Below, one piece after another: positions 56,155 to 64,000 of a stretch of 64,000 bases of DNA. Source of the stretch: Maritimibacter sp. DP1N21-5 (GTDB lineage: Bacteria > Pseudomonadota > Alphaproteobacteria > Rhodobacterales > Rhodobacteraceae); the NCBI RefSeq assembly GCF_019218295.1, contig NZ_JAHUZF010000001.1, forward strand, positions 1 through 64,000. The letters are read 5' to 3'. Numbering within the stretch: position 1 is the stretch's first letter; each line of letters opens with the position of its first letter. The notes under the pieces were generated by a model. It had not been told where the DNA came from. It did not search any database and saw only the letters and a list, made by a program, of their open reading frames with translations. The position numbers were made by a program, and so were the translations under genes.

Positions 56155-57168
56155 ATGAAGGACCTAATCAAGACCACCTTGCTTGGCGCGCTCATGGCCA
56201 CGGCCGCGAGCGCCGCCTTTGCGGCCACCGAACTGCGCCTGTCGGTGGAAACGCCGCCCGGCCATGTGCGCAACCTCGCGGCCGAAAGATGGGCCGAGCT
56301 GATCGAGGAGAAATCCGGCGGCGAATTGACCGTCGAAGTGTTCCCGGCGGCACAGCTTTACAAATCCGCCGATGCGATCCGCGCGCTCGCCTCGGGCGCG
56401 CTCGACATGTCCATTCAGGCCAACGTGACGATGAGCCAGTTCGAGCCGAACCTGTCGTTCTCGATCCTGCCCGTCTTCTTCGGGCGCACGGCGGAGGAAG
56501 CGAACGCGATCCTTTCCGGTCCGATCGGTGACGAACTGGGTGAGATGATGGCGAAGAAGGGCATCAACGTGCCCGGCCCGGCCTTTCTCTTCGCGCCGCA
56601 GCACACCGCCTTTACCACCGACACTCCGGTCACGAGCTATGCCGATCTCTCCGGGCTGAAGCTCGCCACACCGCCGTCGCCGGTGGTCGTGGGCGTGCTC
56701 AAGGAAATGGGCGGCGCACCGCAGGCGGCGGCACGCTCGGAGATTCCGCTGATGCTGAGCCAGGGCCAGATCGACGGCATGGGTGGCGTGACCGAGCTTA
56801 CCATCACGGGCGGCAAGCTCTGGGAATCCGGCATTCAGAACGCCTTCGCCGACAATGCGGGCTGGGGCTATTACATGCCCGTGGTGTCGCAGCGCACGAT
56901 GGACAAGCTCTCGGAGGAGGAACAGGCCATCGTCCGTGACAGCTGGGCGGAAATCGTCGGCTGGGCGGCGGACCATGCGGCCGAGGAACTGGCGCAGGCC
57001 CGGGCGGTTCTGGCGGAGAACGGCGTCACCGTCGTGGACGCCGACCCGGCGGAGGTCGCGACCAAACGCGAAGAGCTTCTGGGTCTTCAGAACCAGATCG
57101 TCACGGAAGGGGGCATGGACGCCGCTTTCATCGAGCGTGTGACCGCCGCACTCGACGGCAACAGCTGA
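56155..57168 (+). CDS. dctP: TRAP transporter substrate-binding protein (DctP type)
   Basis: A 337-residue periplasmic binding protein. Residues 1-23 form a signal peptide ending in AAFA. The mature part begins TELRLSVETPPGHVRNLAAERWAELIEEKSGGELTVEVFPAAQLY, the standard DctP opening, and the conserved Arg/Pro-containing LKLATPPSPVVVGVLKEMGG segment follows. It binds an organic acid for the DctQM partners downstream. Confidence 0.92.
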   Translation: MKDLIKTTLLGALMATAASAAFAATELRLSVETPPGHVRNLAAERWAELIEEKSGGELTVEVFPAAQLYKSADAIRALASGALDMSIQANVTMSQFEPNLSFSILPVFFGRTAEEANAILSGPIGDELGEMMAKKGINVPGPAFLFAPQHTAFTTDTPVTSYADLSGLKLATPPSPVVVGVLKEMGGAPQAAARSEIPLMLSQGQIDGMGGVTELTITGGKLWESGIQNAFADNAGWGYYMPVVSQRTMDKLSEEEQAIVRDSWAEIVGWAADHAAEELAQARAVLAENGVTVVDADPAEVATKREELLGLQNQIVTEGGMDAAFIERVTAALDGNS

Positions 57169-57220
57169 CACCCGACGCGCTGCTCTGTTTCGGCGGGGCA
57201 GCGCCAACCACAGGTTTGCC

Positions 57221-57736
57221 ATGATCCCCCGAATCTTGAAGATCTGGTCTCGGGTCGAGGCCGTGCTGATCGGGCTTCTGCTCATCATCTCGCTGGCCAT
57301 CTTCCTGGGCGGCGGCGCGCTGCGCGTGTTCGCGCCGTCGCTCGCCATCGACTGGGCGACCGAGGTCTCGCTCTACTTCATCATCTGGGCCACCACGATT
57401 GCCGGGGCGGCCATCGTCGCGGAAGGGCGGCACATCCACACCGAGGTCTTCGTGGCCACGCTGGCCCCGGGTCCGCGCCGGGTGCTGGCCTGGGCGATGA
57501 CGATCCTGTCCATCGGCTTTGTCGCCGTCATGCTGATCTACGGCTGGCAGGCCTTCGACTTCGCGCTTCTGCTCGATGAACGGTCAGGCTCCTCGCTGCG
57601 CACGCCGCAGGGCTATGCGGTCTTCCTCGCGCTGCCTGTCGGCATGGCGCTCATGCTGATCCGGATCGCCCTGATGCTCCTGAACGGCCAGCAGCCGTTC
57701 GCGCATGAAACCGAATACCCGAGCCGCGGAGAATAA
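57221..57736 (+). CDS. dctQ: TRAP transporter small permease (DctQ type)
   Basis: A 171-residue membrane protein with four predicted helices (about residues 13-35, 48-66, 88-107 and 130-150). The segment WATEVSLYFIIWATTIAGAAIVAEGRHIHTEVF is typical for DctQ. It precedes the large permease by four bases. Confidence 0.88.
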   Translation: MIPRILKIWSRVEAVLIGLLLIISLAIFLGGGALRVFAPSLAIDWATEVSLYFIIWATTIAGAAIVAEGRHIHTEVFVATLAPGPRRVLAWAMTILSIGFVAVMLIYGWQAFDFALLLDERSGSSLRTPQGYAVFLALPVGMALMLIRIALMLLNGQQPFAHETEYPSRGE

Positions 57737-57740
57737 CGAC

Positions 57741-59018
57741 ATGGACGCTTTCCTCGGCCTCTTGGGGATGCTTGTGCTCATGGCAATGGGCGCCCCGATC
57801 TTCGTTGCGCTCGGCGCCACGGCGATGCTGATGATCTTTCTTGAAGGCAGGCCGCTCCTGGATGCCGCCGCGCATACGGTTTCGGGGCTGAACTCGGCCA
57901 CCTTTCTTGCGGTGCCGTTCTTCGTGCTCGCCGCGACCTTCATGCAGAAGGGCGGGATCGCGCGGATCATCATCGACGCGGCGGAAACCTGGGTTGGGCA
58001 TTTCCGGGGCGGGCTCGCGCTTGTCGCCGTGATCGCCACGACGCTCTTCGCCGCGATCTCGGGGTCGTCCGTCGTCACTGCGATGGCGATGGGGACCTTC
58101 CTGATCCCGGCGATGGTCGCGCGCAACTACGACCGACCCTTCGCGCTGGGTCTGGTGGGCGCGTCCGGTACGATGGGGATCCTGATCCCGCCGTCGCTGT
58201 CGATGATCCTCTACGGCCTCATCTCGGAACAAAGCGTGCCGCGCCTGTTTATCGCGGGCGTCATTCCGGGGCTCATTCAGGCGCTGCTGCTGGGGGCCTG
58301 GGTCGTCTTCTATTCGCGGCGAAAGGGCTATGCCTCGGGCGTGCGGGCGACGCGGGAGGAGTTCATCCGCAAGAACCTTCGCGCGGTGCCCGCCATTGCG
58401 ATCCCGGCCTTCGTCTTCATCGGGATCTACACCGGCTATACCACCGTCACGGAAAGCGCCGGTGTCGCCGCCATCGCGAGCGTGCTGATCGCGGTCTTCG
58501 TCTATCGCGAGGTCAGCCTGCGCGAGATCATGTCGATGACGGCCGAAGGGATGAAGTCGGCTTCGGCCGTGACCTTCATCGTCATGTTCGCGCTGCTCTT
58601 CGCGCATTGGATCACCGGCTCGGGCGTGCCGACGAAGATCGTGGAGTTTGCCATCGAGGCGGACCTGAAGCCCTGGCAGTTCCTGCTTGCGCTCAACATC
58701 CTGATGCTGATCCTCGGCATGTTCCTCGATGCCATCGCCGTCATGCTGATCGTGACGCCCATCGTGCTGCCGGTGCTCGCGCCCTTGGGGATCGACCCGG
58801 TTCACTTCGGGATCGTCCTGATCGTGAACATGGAGATCGCCTTCCTCACCCCGCCGATCGGTCTGAACCTCTTCGTCCTGTCGTCCATCGCCAAGGCGCC
58901 CATGTCCGAGGCGATGCGCGGCATGGTCCCCTTCGTCCTGATCATGGCGGCGTTTCTCATCCTTATTACCTATGTTCCAGAGATCACTCTATGGCTACCG
59001 AACAGATTGATGAACTGA
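57741..59018 (+). CDS. dctM: TRAP transporter large permease (DctM type)
   Basis: A 425-residue polytopic permease with the DctM signature segments VPFFVLAATFMQKGGIARIIIDAAE, FAAISGSSVVTAMAMG and GASGTMGILIPPSLSMILYG, and a C-terminal ILGMFLDAIAVMLIVTPIVLPVL. Start ATG 57741 is chosen because the upstream frame overlaps dctQ. The first P450 gene begins 28 bases before its stop. Confidence 0.92.
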   Translation: MDAFLGLLGMLVLMAMGAPIFVALGATAMLMIFLEGRPLLDAAAHTVSGLNSATFLAVPFFVLAATFMQKGGIARIIIDAAETWVGHFRGGLALVAVIATTLFAAISGSSVVTAMAMGTFLIPAMVARNYDRPFALGLVGASGTMGILIPPSLSMILYGLISEQSVPRLFIAGVIPGLIQALLLGAWVVFYSRRKGYASGVRATREEFIRKNLRAVPAIAIPAFVFIGIYTGYTTVTESAGVAAIASVLIAVFVYREVSLREIMSMTAEGMKSASAVTFIVMFALLFAHWITGSGVPTKIVEFAIEADLKPWQFLLALNILMLILGMFLDAIAVMLIVTPIVLPVLAPLGIDPVHFGIVLIVNMEIAFLTPPIGLNLFVLSSIAKAPMSEAMRGMVPFVLIMAAFLILITYVPEITLWLPNRLMN

Positions 59019-60196
59019 GGTCCGTGTGGGATCCCCACGATCCCGAAACCATCGAGACCTATCCCGCCGTCTGGCGCGCGCTGCGCGAAAGCCACCCGGT
59101 CGCATGGAGCGACAAGTGGGGCGGATTCTTTACCGTCATGCGATATGACGACATCCTGACGGTCGAGAAGGACCACGAGACCTTCACCGCGACGAAGCTG
59201 TCCATCGTGCCGGCCTCGCCCAAGCTGGGTCTGCCGCGGCTGCCCCTGCAAAAGGACCCGCCGGATAGCGAACGGTATCGCAAGGCGATGAACCCCTCGT
59301 TCAAGGCGAACAAGGTGCGCACCTTCGAGCCGCAGCTGTGCGCGCTGGTGGATCGGCTGTTCGAGGACGCCAAGGCGAGGGACGCGGCCAACGTGGATTT
59401 CCCGGTCCAGATCGGCGAGCCCATGAGCCAGGGCTCTCTGGGTCTTCTGGTTGGGTTCGACACGGAGGAGTCGCTCGAGATTGGGCGGCTGTCGGCGACC
59501 TATGTCCATGCCATTCAGGACCGCGACATGGGCACCGCCGCGCGGATGTCGAAGGGGGTCGATGCCTTCGCGATCAAGCTCGCGCAAAGCCGTCTGGCCG
59601 AGCCGCGCGATCCCGAGAGCGACATGGTCTCCTCGATCCTCGCGCATCCGGCCAAGGGCGAGCCCTTCACCGAGACCGAGCTTGCGGGGATGGTGCGGCT
59701 GCTGCTCGTCGGCGGGCATATCGCGTCACGCTGCCTGATGAATTCGCTCGCGTTCCATCTGGCGACGCACCCCGATCACGCGCAGCTTCTGCGCGACGAA
59801 CCCGAGGTTGGGGCGACCTTCCGCGATGAAATCCTGCGCTTCTACCCGGCGAACCAGAGCCTTGCCCGCGTCGCCGCGAAGGACACGGTTCTGGGCGGCA
59901 CCTTCATCAAGAAGGGCACGCCGGTCGCGATGAACTATGGCTCGGCCAACCGCGACCCGCGCGTCTTCGACGACCCCGAGACGTTCGACCCGCGCCGCAG
60001 CCCGAACCGGCACCTGACCTTCGGCTATTCGACCCACATGTGCATGGGGCAGGCGATGGCCAAGCTTCAACTCGAAGTGATGACCGACGCGCTACTTGCC
60101 CAGCCGGGCCTGACCATCGTCGGCACGCCGACCTGGGGGCGCTGGACGGAGTTCGGCATCAACACCCTGACACTCGACCTGCGAGGTAAGGCATGA
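58991..60196 (+). CDS. Cytochrome P450 with altered I-helix
   Basis: A 401-residue soluble bacterial P450. The heme-binding loop is FGYSTHMCMGQ with Cys about 351; the K-helix ExxR is EILR in RDEILRFYP; NRDPRVFDDPETFDPRR is the usual PERF-like part. The I-helix segment reads LLVGGHIASRC where most P450s have AGHETT or similar, so both the acid and the Thr used for oxygen activation appear replaced by Ile and Ala. No ferredoxin or ferredoxin reductase is adjacent. Overlaps dctM by 28 bases and the next P450 by four. Confidence 0.88.
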   Translation: MATEQIDELRSVWDPHDPETIETYPAVWRALRESHPVAWSDKWGGFFTVMRYDDILTVEKDHETFTATKLSIVPASPKLGLPRLPLQKDPPDSERYRKAMNPSFKANKVRTFEPQLCALVDRLFEDAKARDAANVDFPVQIGEPMSQGSLGLLVGFDTEESLEIGRLSATYVHAIQDRDMGTAARMSKGVDAFAIKLAQSRLAEPRDPESDMVSSILAHPAKGEPFTETELAGMVRLLLVGGHIASRCLMNSLAFHLATHPDHAQLLRDEPEVGATFRDEILRFYPANQSLARVAAKDTVLGGTFIKKGTPVAMNYGSANRDPRVFDDPETFDPRRSPNRHLTFGYSTHMCMGQAMAKLQLEVMTDALLAQPGLTIVGTPTWGRWTEFGINTLTLDLRGKA

Positions 60197-61371
60197 CGCA
60201 CAAGGCAGATTTCACCGTCCCCGAAACCGAGGATTTCGACAGTCCACACGCACTCTTCGCCGAGTTGCGCAGCCACTGCCCGGTGGCCTGGTCGGACGAC
60301 ATGGGCGGGTTCTGGGCGGTGACGAAACATGCCGACGCGCGGCAGGTTCTCGAGGACTGGGAGATGTTCACGACGACCGTGCAGAACGTCGTGCCGCGTG
60401 TCGCCACGACCCAGCGCCGACCGCCCCTGCACCTCGATCCGCCACACAACAAGCCCTATCGCAACGCGATCCAGCGGCACCTCACGCCCGGCAAGCTTGC
60501 CACGTGGGAAGCCGATCTGGAGCGGATGGTGGCCCGGTTTCTCGATCCCTGGATCGAGGCGGGTGGTGGCGACATCTGCAAGGACTTTTCCTTCCACCTG
60601 CCCATCGCCATGCTCGCACAGTTCTTCAACCTTGCGCCCGACAAGGCCGAATTGATCCGCGAAGTCGGCGCCGAGTTCAACATGGCCCTGCAACGGATGG
60701 ACTTCGACCTGCTGCGCGCCAAGTCGGACGAACTTTATGACATCGCCGCCGACCTGATCGCGGACCGCCACGCCAATCCGCGCGACCCGGAAACCGATCC
60801 GACGGCGAGCCTTCTGGCCGTGCGGGTCGAGGGCGAGCCGTTGCCCGACGACATGATCCTTGGCGCGCTTCGACAGTTCCTTCTGGTGGGGATCATCGCG
60901 CCCACGACATTCATCGGGTCGATGGCGGTGCACCTTGCGCGGCACCCGGAGCATCACGCGGAGCTGACCGCGACCCCGGATCTCGTGCCCGATGCGCTCG
61001 AAGAGCTTCTGCGCCTTTACACGCCCTATCGCGGGTTTGCCCGCACGGCGCGGGAGGACACCGAGATCGGGGGGTGCCCGATTGCCAAGGGCGACCCCGT
61101 GGCGATCGTCTTTACCTCGGCCAACCGGGACGCGGAGGTGTTTCCCGACCCCGACAGCTACCGGCTCGACCGCGAGGCGCGCGATCTCCTGACCTTCGGG
61201 CGCGGCCCGCACATGTGCCCCGGCGCACCGCTGGCACGGGTCCTCTTGCGCGAGACGTTGAAGCAGATCACGCAGAAGACCAAACGCCTGGTGCAGGTAG
61301 GCGAGATCGAGATGACCAACTGGCCGGAATACGGGCCGCTCAGCGTGTCCTTCGAGGTGGTGAAACGGTAG
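60193..61371 (+). CDS. Cytochrome P450
   Basis: A 392-residue P450. Heme loop FGRGPHMCPGAPLA with Cys about 342; ExxR in DALEELLRLYTPYRG; NRDAEVFPDPDSYRLDR. The I-helix is LLVGIIAPTTFIGS, which keeps Thr but has Pro before it. Its ATG overlaps the previous P450 stop (ATGA), so the pair is translated together. Clearly diverged from its neighbour, so not a recent duplication. The pair sits at the end of the MarR-flanked, TRAP-linked operon. Confidence 0.9.
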   Translation: MTHKADFTVPETEDFDSPHALFAELRSHCPVAWSDDMGGFWAVTKHADARQVLEDWEMFTTTVQNVVPRVATTQRRPPLHLDPPHNKPYRNAIQRHLTPGKLATWEADLERMVARFLDPWIEAGGGDICKDFSFHLPIAMLAQFFNLAPDKAELIREVGAEFNMALQRMDFDLLRAKSDELYDIAADLIADRHANPRDPETDPTASLLAVRVEGEPLPDDMILGALRQFLLVGIIAPTTFIGSMAVHLARHPEHHAELTATPDLVPDALEELLRLYTPYRGFARTAREDTEIGGCPIAKGDPVAIVFTSANRDAEVFPDPDSYRLDREARDLLTFGRGPHMCPGAPLARVLLRETLKQITQKTKRLVQVGEIEMTNWPEYGPLSVSFEVVKR

Positions 61372-61468
61372 GCGCGCGGCTCTCGCCCTGTTGAGCGGCT
61401 CCGTCCGTTTCTGCCTTGTCAGGGCAACGAAACCGATGGCCTCTCTGCCAGCGCGCTTGCCGCGTCCT

Positions 61469-61709
61469 TCACCCGCGCGACCAGCCAGCTTGTTCGACTT
61501 GAAGGCTTGGCGCGGCAGTCTGTGGCACGAAGGTCAGGTGAATGCCCGGCGCGCGCGTTGCGACACGGGCGTTCAGTTCCAGCATCACTGACATGAGGCT
61601 GTAGCCCGAAAGCATCAGGACAAATCTGGGGGTCGAAGTCGGCCGGTTCCTTCACCGTGGCCTCGACCAGATCGCGATGACCAACTTGCGATACCTCAGG
61701 CGGGTTCAC
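61469..61709 (-). pseudogene. LysR-type regulator fragment, frameshifted
   Basis: On the minus strand, one frame reads GHRDLVEATVKEPADFDP and another continues RFVLMLSGYSLMSVMLELNA followed by RVATRAPGIHLTFVPQ, which resembles the start of the effector domain of NahR/NodD-like LysR regulators. The helix-turn-helix part and most of the effector domain are gone. It lies in the gene-poor stretch after the P450 pair and could be the decayed regulator of a former operon. Confidence 0.4.
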
Positions 61710-62119
61710 CTACAAGTTCTGATGATACATGGCATCATGACATAAAATTTTTTGATAGTAATCAGAACCCTTGAGTTGCGTGGACGACCAATGAGCAGGG
61801 ATTCGTGTTTCAGTAATTTCCGACCAATTACGTATGGGAACTGTCCGTGAACCTGCCGATCCGCAAGGAGGAAGGATTTGAACCCGCGGCGATGGAGCCG
61901 GCACAGGATTTTCAGACCGCGATCTCCCCGGTCTCGGTCGGCGTGGGGATCAGCGTCGTGCCGCAAAGCGTTTCGCAGACCACGCGTCCGGGCGTGATCT
62001 ATCGCGAATGCACCCGGCGCGGACCCCGGCACCGCGCTGGGGGTGATGATATTTTTTAATGCCGCACCCGGTCTTGACGGCGCGCCGATCTCCATCGCAC
62101 GCTAGTCACCACTGCCTGT
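61710..62119. other. Gene-poor, partly AT-rich spacer before the thiamin-salvage operon
   Basis: No credible gene. The patch 61720-61850 is much richer in A and T than the surroundings and includes a run of six T at about 61750, preceded by ATGAT/ATCAT half-stems. A tRNA-like fragment lies at 61874-61930. This seems a boundary between unrelated modules. Confidence 0.5.
61874..61930 (-). pseudogene. tRNA-like remnant
   Basis: On the minus strand, GGGTTCAAATCC resembles a T-arm, a CGGC/GCCG hairpin upstream resembles a long variable arm, and GGTCTGAAAATCC resembles an anticodon arm of Ser- or Phe-type tRNA. The T stem and anticodon stem have mismatches and no clean acceptor or CCA is seen, so it is not a functional tRNA. 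It may be an attachment-site scar. Confidence 0.3.
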
Positions 62120-62854
62120 TCAATACCGCTCCAGGATCGCTCGGGCCCCTTGGCCCACGGCGGCGTGCAGGAGCACGGTCAGGATCGCCAGCACGATCAG
62201 CGCCGCGAACATCAGGTCCGTCTTGGCGCGGCCATTGGCCAGGAGCATCAGGTAGCCCAGGCCTTCGGATGCCCCCACCCATTCGCCGATGATCGCCCCG
62301 ATGGGCGCATAGACGGCCGCGAGGCGCAGCCCGCTGGCCAGACCGGGCAAGGCGGCGGGAATGCGGATGTGCCACATGATCCGCGTGCGGCTGGCCCCCA
62401 TCAACCGGGCAAGACCCTCCCAGTCGCGATTGGGACGCAGCAGCGCATCCAGAAACGACGAGGTGACCGGAAAGTAGATGATGATCAGCGCCATCACGAT
62501 CTTCGAGCCCTGCCCATAACCGAACCAGAGCGTCAGGATCGGCGCCAAGGCAAAGACCGGGATCGCCTGGCTGAAGACCAGAAGCGGGCGCACCAGTTGA
62601 CGGGCGAAGGACGAAGCAGCCAGCGCGATGGCCGACAGCGACCCCAGAAGCGTGCCCAGAACGAGGCCGACCAGCACCTCTTCAAATGTCACCAATGCGT
62701 GTTGGGCCAGCAGCATGCGGCTTTCCCACATCGTCTCGGCCACCAGCAGGGGACCCGGCAAGATGAAGCGCGGCAGGCCGGTGGCCCAGACCACAGCTTG
62801 CCAGAGCGCAAGACCCAGCATCGCCGAGAAGAGCAGCGTGCGCGTGCCGCTCAT
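62120..62854 (-). CDS. thiX: ABC transporter permease, ThiX-like
   Basis: A 244-residue permease of the nitrate/sulfonate/taurine/thiamin-precursor type with about six membrane helices. The EAA loop is visible around GLARLMGASRTRIMWHIRIPAALPGLASGLR, and LPRFILPGPLLVAETMWE is typical of the N-terminus. It overlaps the end of tenA by four bases. With TenA and an ATPase it fits the ThiXYZ system that imports formyl-aminopyrimidine precursors; a ThiY binding protein is not in the window. Confidence 0.8.
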   Translation of the reverse strand: MSGTRTLLFSAMLGLALWQAVVWATGLPRFILPGPLLVAETMWESRMLLAQHALVTFEEVLVGLVLGTLLGSLSAIALAASSFARQLVRPLLVFSQAIPVFALAPILTLWFGYGQGSKIVMALIIIYFPVTSSFLDALLRPNRDWEGLARLMGASRTRIMWHIRIPAALPGLASGLRLAAVYAPIGAIIGEWVGASEGLGYLMLLANGRAKTDLMFAALIVLAILTVLLHAAVGQGARAILERY

Positions 62855-63504
62855 CGTGCCACGCCGAACCCGGCCCAGGCGGCGTCGAAGAAGTCACGCT
62901 CCAGCGCCACGGCTCGGTGAAACAGCGCTTCGGCGCGTGCCTGCTCGTCCGGGGACAGGCCGGGCCAGATCCGGTCGAGTTGGTCGCGAAGGTAGGCAAC
63001 GACCCCGGCAAAGCCTTCGCCGGTGTGCAGGGTGATCCATTCCCCGTGCCAGAAAGGAAGGGACGCGGCGCGCTCGGAAAAGGGCGTGGCCCAATCGAGA
63101 TAGCTCCACTCGGCCACGACCAGGACGGCCAGCATGCATTCGTAGCGGCCGGTCTCGCGAGCCTCGGCCATGAGGTCCTGAAAGGCGCGGGTCACGGGCG
63201 CGGGACGGGCGTCAGGGGATACGCCCAAAGCGTCGAAACTGCGCAGGAAGTAGGTGTTCTCCGGCCCGGCAACTACCGCCAGGAACTGCGCGGCGGGCAC
63301 CGAGTCGGCGAGGCTTGGCGCCCGCGCTATGGCCGAAGCCAGAAGCCGCACGAAACCGTCGATGAAAAGGAAATCCTGTTGCAGGTAGCCGGCCATTTTC
63401 TCCGGCGGCAGGGTGCCCTCCGCCAGCGCACGGGTGAAAGGGTGGTCGGTCGCGGCGGTCCAGTCCGCCTCGGCGCCGGATTTCAGCAGGTCGGTGGGAC
63501 GCAA
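62851..63504 (-). CDS. tenA: TenA-family protein (aminopyrimidine aminohydrolase type)
   Basis: A 217-residue TenA/THI-4 helical protein that salvages thiamin breakdown products by releasing the pyrimidine. Seen: HPFTRALAEGTLPPEKMAGYLQQDFLFIDGFVRLLASAIARAP at the N-terminus and the C-terminal LFHRAVALERDFFDAAW. The position of the catalytic Cys of classical TenA reads VVAEWSYLDW with Ala, so it belongs with the Cys-less group in which a Glu is thought to act. Overlaps both transporter genes. Confidence 0.85.
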   Translation of the reverse strand: MRPTDLLKSGAEADWTAATDHPFTRALAEGTLPPEKMAGYLQQDFLFIDGFVRLLASAIARAPSLADSVPAAQFLAVVAGPENTYFLRSFDALGVSPDARPAPVTRAFQDLMAEARETGRYECMLAVLVVAEWSYLDWATPFSERAASLPFWHGEWITLHTGEGFAGVVAYLRDQLDRIWPGLSPDEQARAEALFHRAVALERDFFDAAWAGFGVAR

Positions 63505-64000
63505 GTTTCGTCCTTTCTCAATTCATCGAGCAGCCGGGCCTGCACCTTCAGGGTTTCGGGATCGCCCGACGCGCGCGGCACGCGGCCCGGTGGCGGGGGC
63601 AGGTCGTGCATCCCGCTTTCGGTCATCACCACGATCCTGTGGCCGAGGCGCGCAGCCTCGCCCGGGTCGTGGGTGACCAAAAGCACGGTGCGGCCCGCGA
63701 GGCTCTCGACCGTCAGTTCCTGTATCCGGGCGCGGGTGCGGGCGTCGAGGGCCGAGAACGGCTCGTCCAGCAGCACCACGGCGCGGTCTTCCATCAGCGT
63801 GCGGGCGAGTGCAGCGCGTTGGCGCTGGCCGCCGGAAAGCTCGGCAGGACGGCGCGCGGCCAAGGCCGCCATCCCGACCTGTTCAAGGACGCGCCGCAGT
63901 CGAGCGGGATCGGCGCTCTCACCGCGCAGCCGCGCGCCGAGGGTCGCATTCTCCATGACGGTCAGCCACGGGAGCAGCAGGTCGTCCTGCGCCATCAAGG
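63483..64000 (-). CDS. thiZ: ABC transporter ATP-binding protein, ThiZ-like (N-terminus outside window)
   Basis: The visible 172 residues hold the Q-loop MAQDDLLLPWLTVMEN, the signature LSGGQRQRAALARTL, Walker B VVLLDEPFSALD and the switch His in VTHDPGEAA. Walker A lies past the right edge. The end overlaps the tenA start by 22 bases. Because tenA and the ThiX-like permease follow, the ATPase probably energises import of thiamin pyrimidine precursors. Confidence 0.82.
   Translation of the reverse strand, partial: LMAQDDLLLPWLTVMENATLGARLRGESADPARLRRVLEQVGMAALAARRPAELSGGQRQRAALARTLMEDRAVVLLDEPFSALDARTRARIQELTVESLAGRTVLLVTHDPGEAARLGHRIVVMTESGMHDLPPPPGRVPRASGDPETLKVQARLLDELRKDETCVPPTC

Noticed and set aside
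63483-64000. TPP riboswitch for the thiamin-salvage operon
   Set aside because: Any such element would lie upstream of the first gene of this minus-strand operon, beyond the right edge; none is visible in the window.

Overview
This window looks like part of an extrachromosomal replicon (plasmid or chromid) of a marine Rhodobacterales (Roseobacter-group) alphaproteobacterium. The evidence is high GC, a Rep_3-type replication initiator next to a divergent parAB operon, a ScpB/DUF1403/integrase group of the kind seen on Rhodobacterales plasmids, a giant LEPR-XLL/RTX protein, and dense catabolic operons with TRAP transport and GntR, IclR and MarR regulators. Species cannot be named from sequence alone.

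Layout. (1) 1-11312, minus strand: one giant open frame, cut by the left edge. It has an N-terminal LEPR-XLL motif and a long glycine/aspartate-rich calcium-binding repeat region with an exact 324-bp period near the edge. (2) 11655-18434: maintenance block with scpB-like and DUF1403 genes, a decayed tyrosine recombinase, parB, parA, an iteron-like origin and the rep gene. Five copies of a perfect 15-bp palindrome lie in or at the end of parAB and are the best centromere (parS) candidates. (3) 18447-44168: a catabolic cluster with thiolase, OB-fold partner, two CoA-activating systems (family III CoA-transferase and acyl-CoA synthetase), SDRs, a Rieske oxygenase and Rieske ferredoxin, MaoC, two ThuA-like proteins, hydrolase, acyl-CoA dehydrogenase, enoyl-CoA hydratase, a complete 2-oxoacid dehydrogenase complex (E1 alpha, E1 beta, E2, E3), AKR, GMC and flavoprotein oxidoreductases. 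A FadR-type GntR regulator sits in the middle, and GTATAC-type boxes occur in all four divergent promoter regions, so this is probably one regulon. A ccdAB toxin-antitoxin pair is embedded in it. (4) 44187-47922: hemB, cupin, hydrolase and metallo-beta-lactamase-fold genes. (5) 47916-51829: an IclR-controlled operon in which a Rieske oxygenase seems split into a separate Rieske-domain protein and a catalytic-domain protein lacking the cluster ligands, followed by a glutamine-synthetase-like gene. This suggests amine degradation through gamma-glutamylation. (6) 52132-61371: MarR-controlled operon with two 2-hydroxyacyl-CoA dehydratase-family proteins that appear to have lost most iron-sulfur ligands, a family III CoA-transferase, a TRAP transporter and two overlapping P450 genes. 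(7) 61372-62119: decayed DNA with a LysR fragment and a tRNA-like remnant. (8) 62120-64000: ThiX/TenA/ThiZ-type thiamin-precursor uptake and salvage operon, cut by the right edge.

How it works together: regions 3, 5 and 6 each pair uptake or activation (TRAP, CoA-transferase, CoA ligase, glutamyl ligase) with oxygenation (Rieske, P450) and beta-oxidation-like steps, each under its own local regulator. The substrates are not determinable from sequence. The most unusual points are the split Rieske oxygenase, the ligand-poor dehydratase pair, the shared GntR boxes and the parS-like palindromes inside coding sequence.
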